The position numbers were made by a program, and so were the translations under genes. Below the pieces are notes generated by a model that had not been told where the DNA came from, ran no database searches, and saw nothing but the letters and a program-made list of their open reading frames with translations. DNA of 37,552 nt from Chlorobaculum sp. (GTDB lineage Bacteria; Bacteroidota; Chlorobiia; Chlorobiales; Chlorobiaceae), in NCBI GenBank assembly GCA_013334855.1, contig JAAXWU010000009.1, forward strand, positions 1 through 37,552. The letters run 5' to 3'. Of the stretch, positions 35,950 through 37,552 are shown one piece after another. How positions within the stretch are numbered: the stretch's first letter is position 1; every line of letters starts with the position of its first letter.

Positions 35950-36166
35950 GACTGATTTTACGTATGTTTCATCACGGACGGCCAGCTTTTTTTGTGAATA
36001 AGCCCTTCGTTCTCAATGGAACAGGTATCTTTGTCATTGTTTCCAATAATACTGAAGTCAGTCGGAAATCACTCTGAGCATGTGGTTCCGCCATGCGGGA
36101 TCGACGGCGCGATTTGAATCGGCACAAAAAAATCGGCGACATGCAGCACGTTAACATCTACCAATC

Positions 36167-36694
36167 ATGGACAGTTATCTGAAATTGATTCAATCAACGC
36201 CCGTGCCGGTTATCCTGATTGTCGCCGGGATCGTGTTTCTGCTTTTGTCTATTTCGGGAGGCATTAGCGGTAAGATAAAAGTAGAGTCGGGACGGCAGGT
36301 TACTGCAGGTGTTATCGGTGGCGTACTGCTGCTGATCGGTTTGTCGCTCAATTTCGGTCTTGTCGGCAAAGGAACGGATCAGCAAAAAGGAGGTGATCAG
36401 GATGGCGGATCGGTGGTGAATTCAAGTCAGGAGGGTCGGCCCTATTACACACTCCGAAAAATCACGGATCAGGATATTGCCGGAAAAAGTCGAACCGAGC
36501 TGAGTCTGATGCGCAACACGATTTATGCCTGGCACGGCATGAAATTTTCTCGTCAAGATTTACAGGAGTACTTCAATCGTCAGAGTTGGTACAAGCCGAT
36601 ATATGATCCCGGAAATTTTCCTCTTACTCTATTGAGCCTGGTCGAGCAGGAAAATATCCAGTTATTGAAGTATCATGAGGCCAATGCGCGTTGA
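36167..36694 (+). CDS. YARHG-domain membrane protein
   Basis: 175 residues. Two N-terminal membrane helices (PVPVILIVAGIVFLLLSISG and TAGVIGGVLLLIGLSL) are joined by a short basic loop, followed by a Gly/Gln-rich linker and an exported or cytosolic YARHG domain at about 100-165: LSLMRNTIYAWHGMKFSRQD, then LQEYFNRQSWYKPIYD. The signature YARHG reads YAWHG here. YARHG domains are common in extracellular proteins and are presumed to bind wall components. The stop codon overlaps the region of the next start, so the two genes are probably coupled. Confidence 0.8.
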   Translation: MDSYLKLIQSTPVPVILIVAGIVFLLLSISGGISGKIKVESGRQVTAGVIGGVLLLIGLSLNFGLVGKGTDQQKGGDQDGGSVVNSSQEGRPYYTLRKITDQDIAGKSRTELSLMRNTIYAWHGMKFSRQDLQEYFNRQSWYKPIYDPGNFPLTLLSLVEQENIQLLKYHEANAR

Positions 36695-36696
36695 GT

Positions 36697-37218
36697 ATGT
36701 CGGCTGAGGCAGAGGTCATCGTCGTACTTGGCGCGTCTGTTCTTCCGGATGGAACGCCAAGCCCAACGCTTGAACGTCGCACATTTTACGGGATCGATCT
36801 CTATCAGCGGCACGAAGCCTCCTGCCTGTTGTTTTCAGGTGGGGTTGGTCGCAGCGGGTTTTCCGAGGCGCTGGTCATGCGTCAAATCGCACTCGAACGG
36901 GGAGTCCCTGAAGCGCATATCTTCATCGACGATCTTTCCACGGATACGCTGGAAAGTGCTGTCAACTGCTCGATGATCATAAAGGAAAACGGCTGGAGTA
37001 AAGTCATTATTGTCACCGACAGCTACCATTTATTGCGCAGTTTATTCGCCTTTCGGCAGATGGGAGTCGATGTCGAAGGTCGCTCTCCAACGACCGGCAG
37101 GGGGATGACTTCCAGAGGGCGATGGATTTTCTATCATGTAAGAGAAATTATTGCGCTTCCCTGGTATCTGGTTCGGTTAAGCTTTCAAAAGTATCTGAAG
37201 CAGAAATCACTCCGGTAA
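36697..37218 (+). CDS. DUF218 (YdcF-like) soluble protein
   Basis: 173 residues from ATG at 36697, two bases after the previous stop; a TTG at 36691 overlaps that stop and would add two residues. DUF218 motifs are clear: AEVIVVLGASVLPDGTPSPT, LERRTFYGIDLY, CLLFSGGVG, SEALVMRQIALERGVPEAHI, DDLSTDTLESAVN and VIIVTDSYHLLRSLF. No N-terminal anchor is present, in contrast to the DUF218 protein at 9080, but VREIIALPWYLVRLSF near the end could touch the membrane. The reaction is unknown; a role in envelope metabolism is the common suggestion, and the coupling to a YARHG protein agrees with that. Confidence 0.85.
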   Translation: MSAEAEVIVVLGASVLPDGTPSPTLERRTFYGIDLYQRHEASCLLFSGGVGRSGFSEALVMRQIALERGVPEAHIFIDDLSTDTLESAVNCSMIIKENGWSKVIIVTDSYHLLRSLFAFRQMGVDVEGRSPTTGRGMTSRGRWIFYHVREIIALPWYLVRLSFQKYLKQKSLR

Positions 37219-37235
37219 TCGACGGCCGCCCCCGC

Positions 37236-37552
37236 TCATTTCGTGGCGAAGAGCTTCGGCAGCGCTACTCCCGCAGGTTCGCGCATCACCAGGTCATAGC
37301 TGATCGCGCCTGATGGCTCCGGGTTGATTTCGATGCAGTAAGCTCCGGCTTTCCGGGCGAGGGTGGGGTAGCCTGCCGCAGGCCAGACGGTGCCGGAGGT
37401 GCCGATACTGATGAAAAGGTCGCAATCGGCAATCATCTCCGCAGCTTCCTGCATGACCGCCTCGTCGAGCATGTCGCCGAACCAGACGATGCCGGGCCGG
37501 AGCCAGTTGCCGCAATCGCAGCGCAGCGTTTCGTAGTCGCGTCCCAAATCCT
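37236..37552 (-). CDS. cobB: Sir2-family NAD-dependent deacylase, C-terminal part
   Basis: Partial: the gene enters from beyond the right edge and its start is not in the window. About 105 residues are seen, with CDCGNWLRPGIVWFGD (half of the four-cysteine zinc site, then the RP.VVWFGE signature), DLFISIGTSGTVWPAAGYP, AYCIEINPEPS and a final VALPKLF. Sir2 enzymes remove acyl groups from lysine using NAD+ and release nicotinamide. The visible segment is intact and family-like. It converges on the DUF218 gene with 17 bases between them. Confidence 0.9.
   Translation of the reverse strand, partial: DLGRDYETLRCDCGNWLRPGIVWFGDMLDEAVMQEAAEMIADCDLFISIGTSGTVWPAAGYPTLARKAGAYCIEINPEPSGAISYDLVMREPAGVALPKLFATK

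Overview
The window looks like chromosomal DNA of a green sulfur bacterium (Chlorobiaceae, closest in flavour to Chlorobaculum). This is inferred from gene content and style: moderately high GC, few clear Shine-Dalgarno sites, a secreted DsrE-like sulfur-family protein, an NDH-2 dehydrogenase and a short-chain dehydrogenase resembling the NYC1/NOL pigment-reductase branch. No rRNA, tRNA or CRISPR array was found, so the taxon is a judgement rather than a proof.

Layout. 0-3.3 kb: a terminator, then three exported proteins in a row (Lcl/DUF1566, Sel1 repeats, and a large protein with a coiled coil and an SH3-like tail). 3.4-8.5 kb: sbcD-sbcC (Mre11/Rad50-type nuclease), preceded by a heptanucleotide tandem repeat that abuts the likely start codon. 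8.5-17.6 kb: ordinary metabolic and envelope genes: a DUF218 protein, a small membrane protein, an NlpC/P60 hydrolase, a KefB-like antiporter, two SDRs that both carry His where the catalytic Tyr should be, and a large beta-propeller protein.

18.2-24.7 kb is the accessory region. It holds a broken YefM/YoeB-type toxin-antitoxin pair, a UbiA prenyltransferase whose last part is replaced in frame by the C-terminus of a type III restriction-modification methylase (Mod), an AT-rich membrane protein, a second Mod C-terminal remnant, a 747-residue NACHT (STAND) NTPase with a possible nuclease-like N-terminus, and an exported beta-propeller protein. The AT-rich part ends at a MITE-like element. I read this as the decayed remains of a defence island; the NACHT gene is the one apparently intact defence gene and the best candidate for an undescribed system.

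24.7-32.5 kb: small hypothetical genes, an NDH-2 NADH dehydrogenase, a SOUL haem-binding lipoprotein preceded by a 29-codon ORF with a strong ribosome binding site, a PAP2 phosphatase, a YjdM/PhnA zinc-ribbon gene coupled to an unknown gene, a SWIM zinc-finger protein, and an ATC-hydrolase-like protein. 32.6-35.2 kb is a second graveyard: a crippled IS1595 transposase, an older fragment of the same family, and a decayed copy of the PhnA-plus-partner cassette, itself split by a third copy of the MITE. 35.3-37.5 kb: a periplasmic DsrE-like protein, a YARHG protein coupled to a second DUF218 protein, and the end of a Sir2 deacylase running off the right edge.

Three MITE copies share GTGTCAA/TTGACA ends and long internal inverted repeats. 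Together with the IS1595 pieces, they point to past transposition as a main source of rearrangement here.
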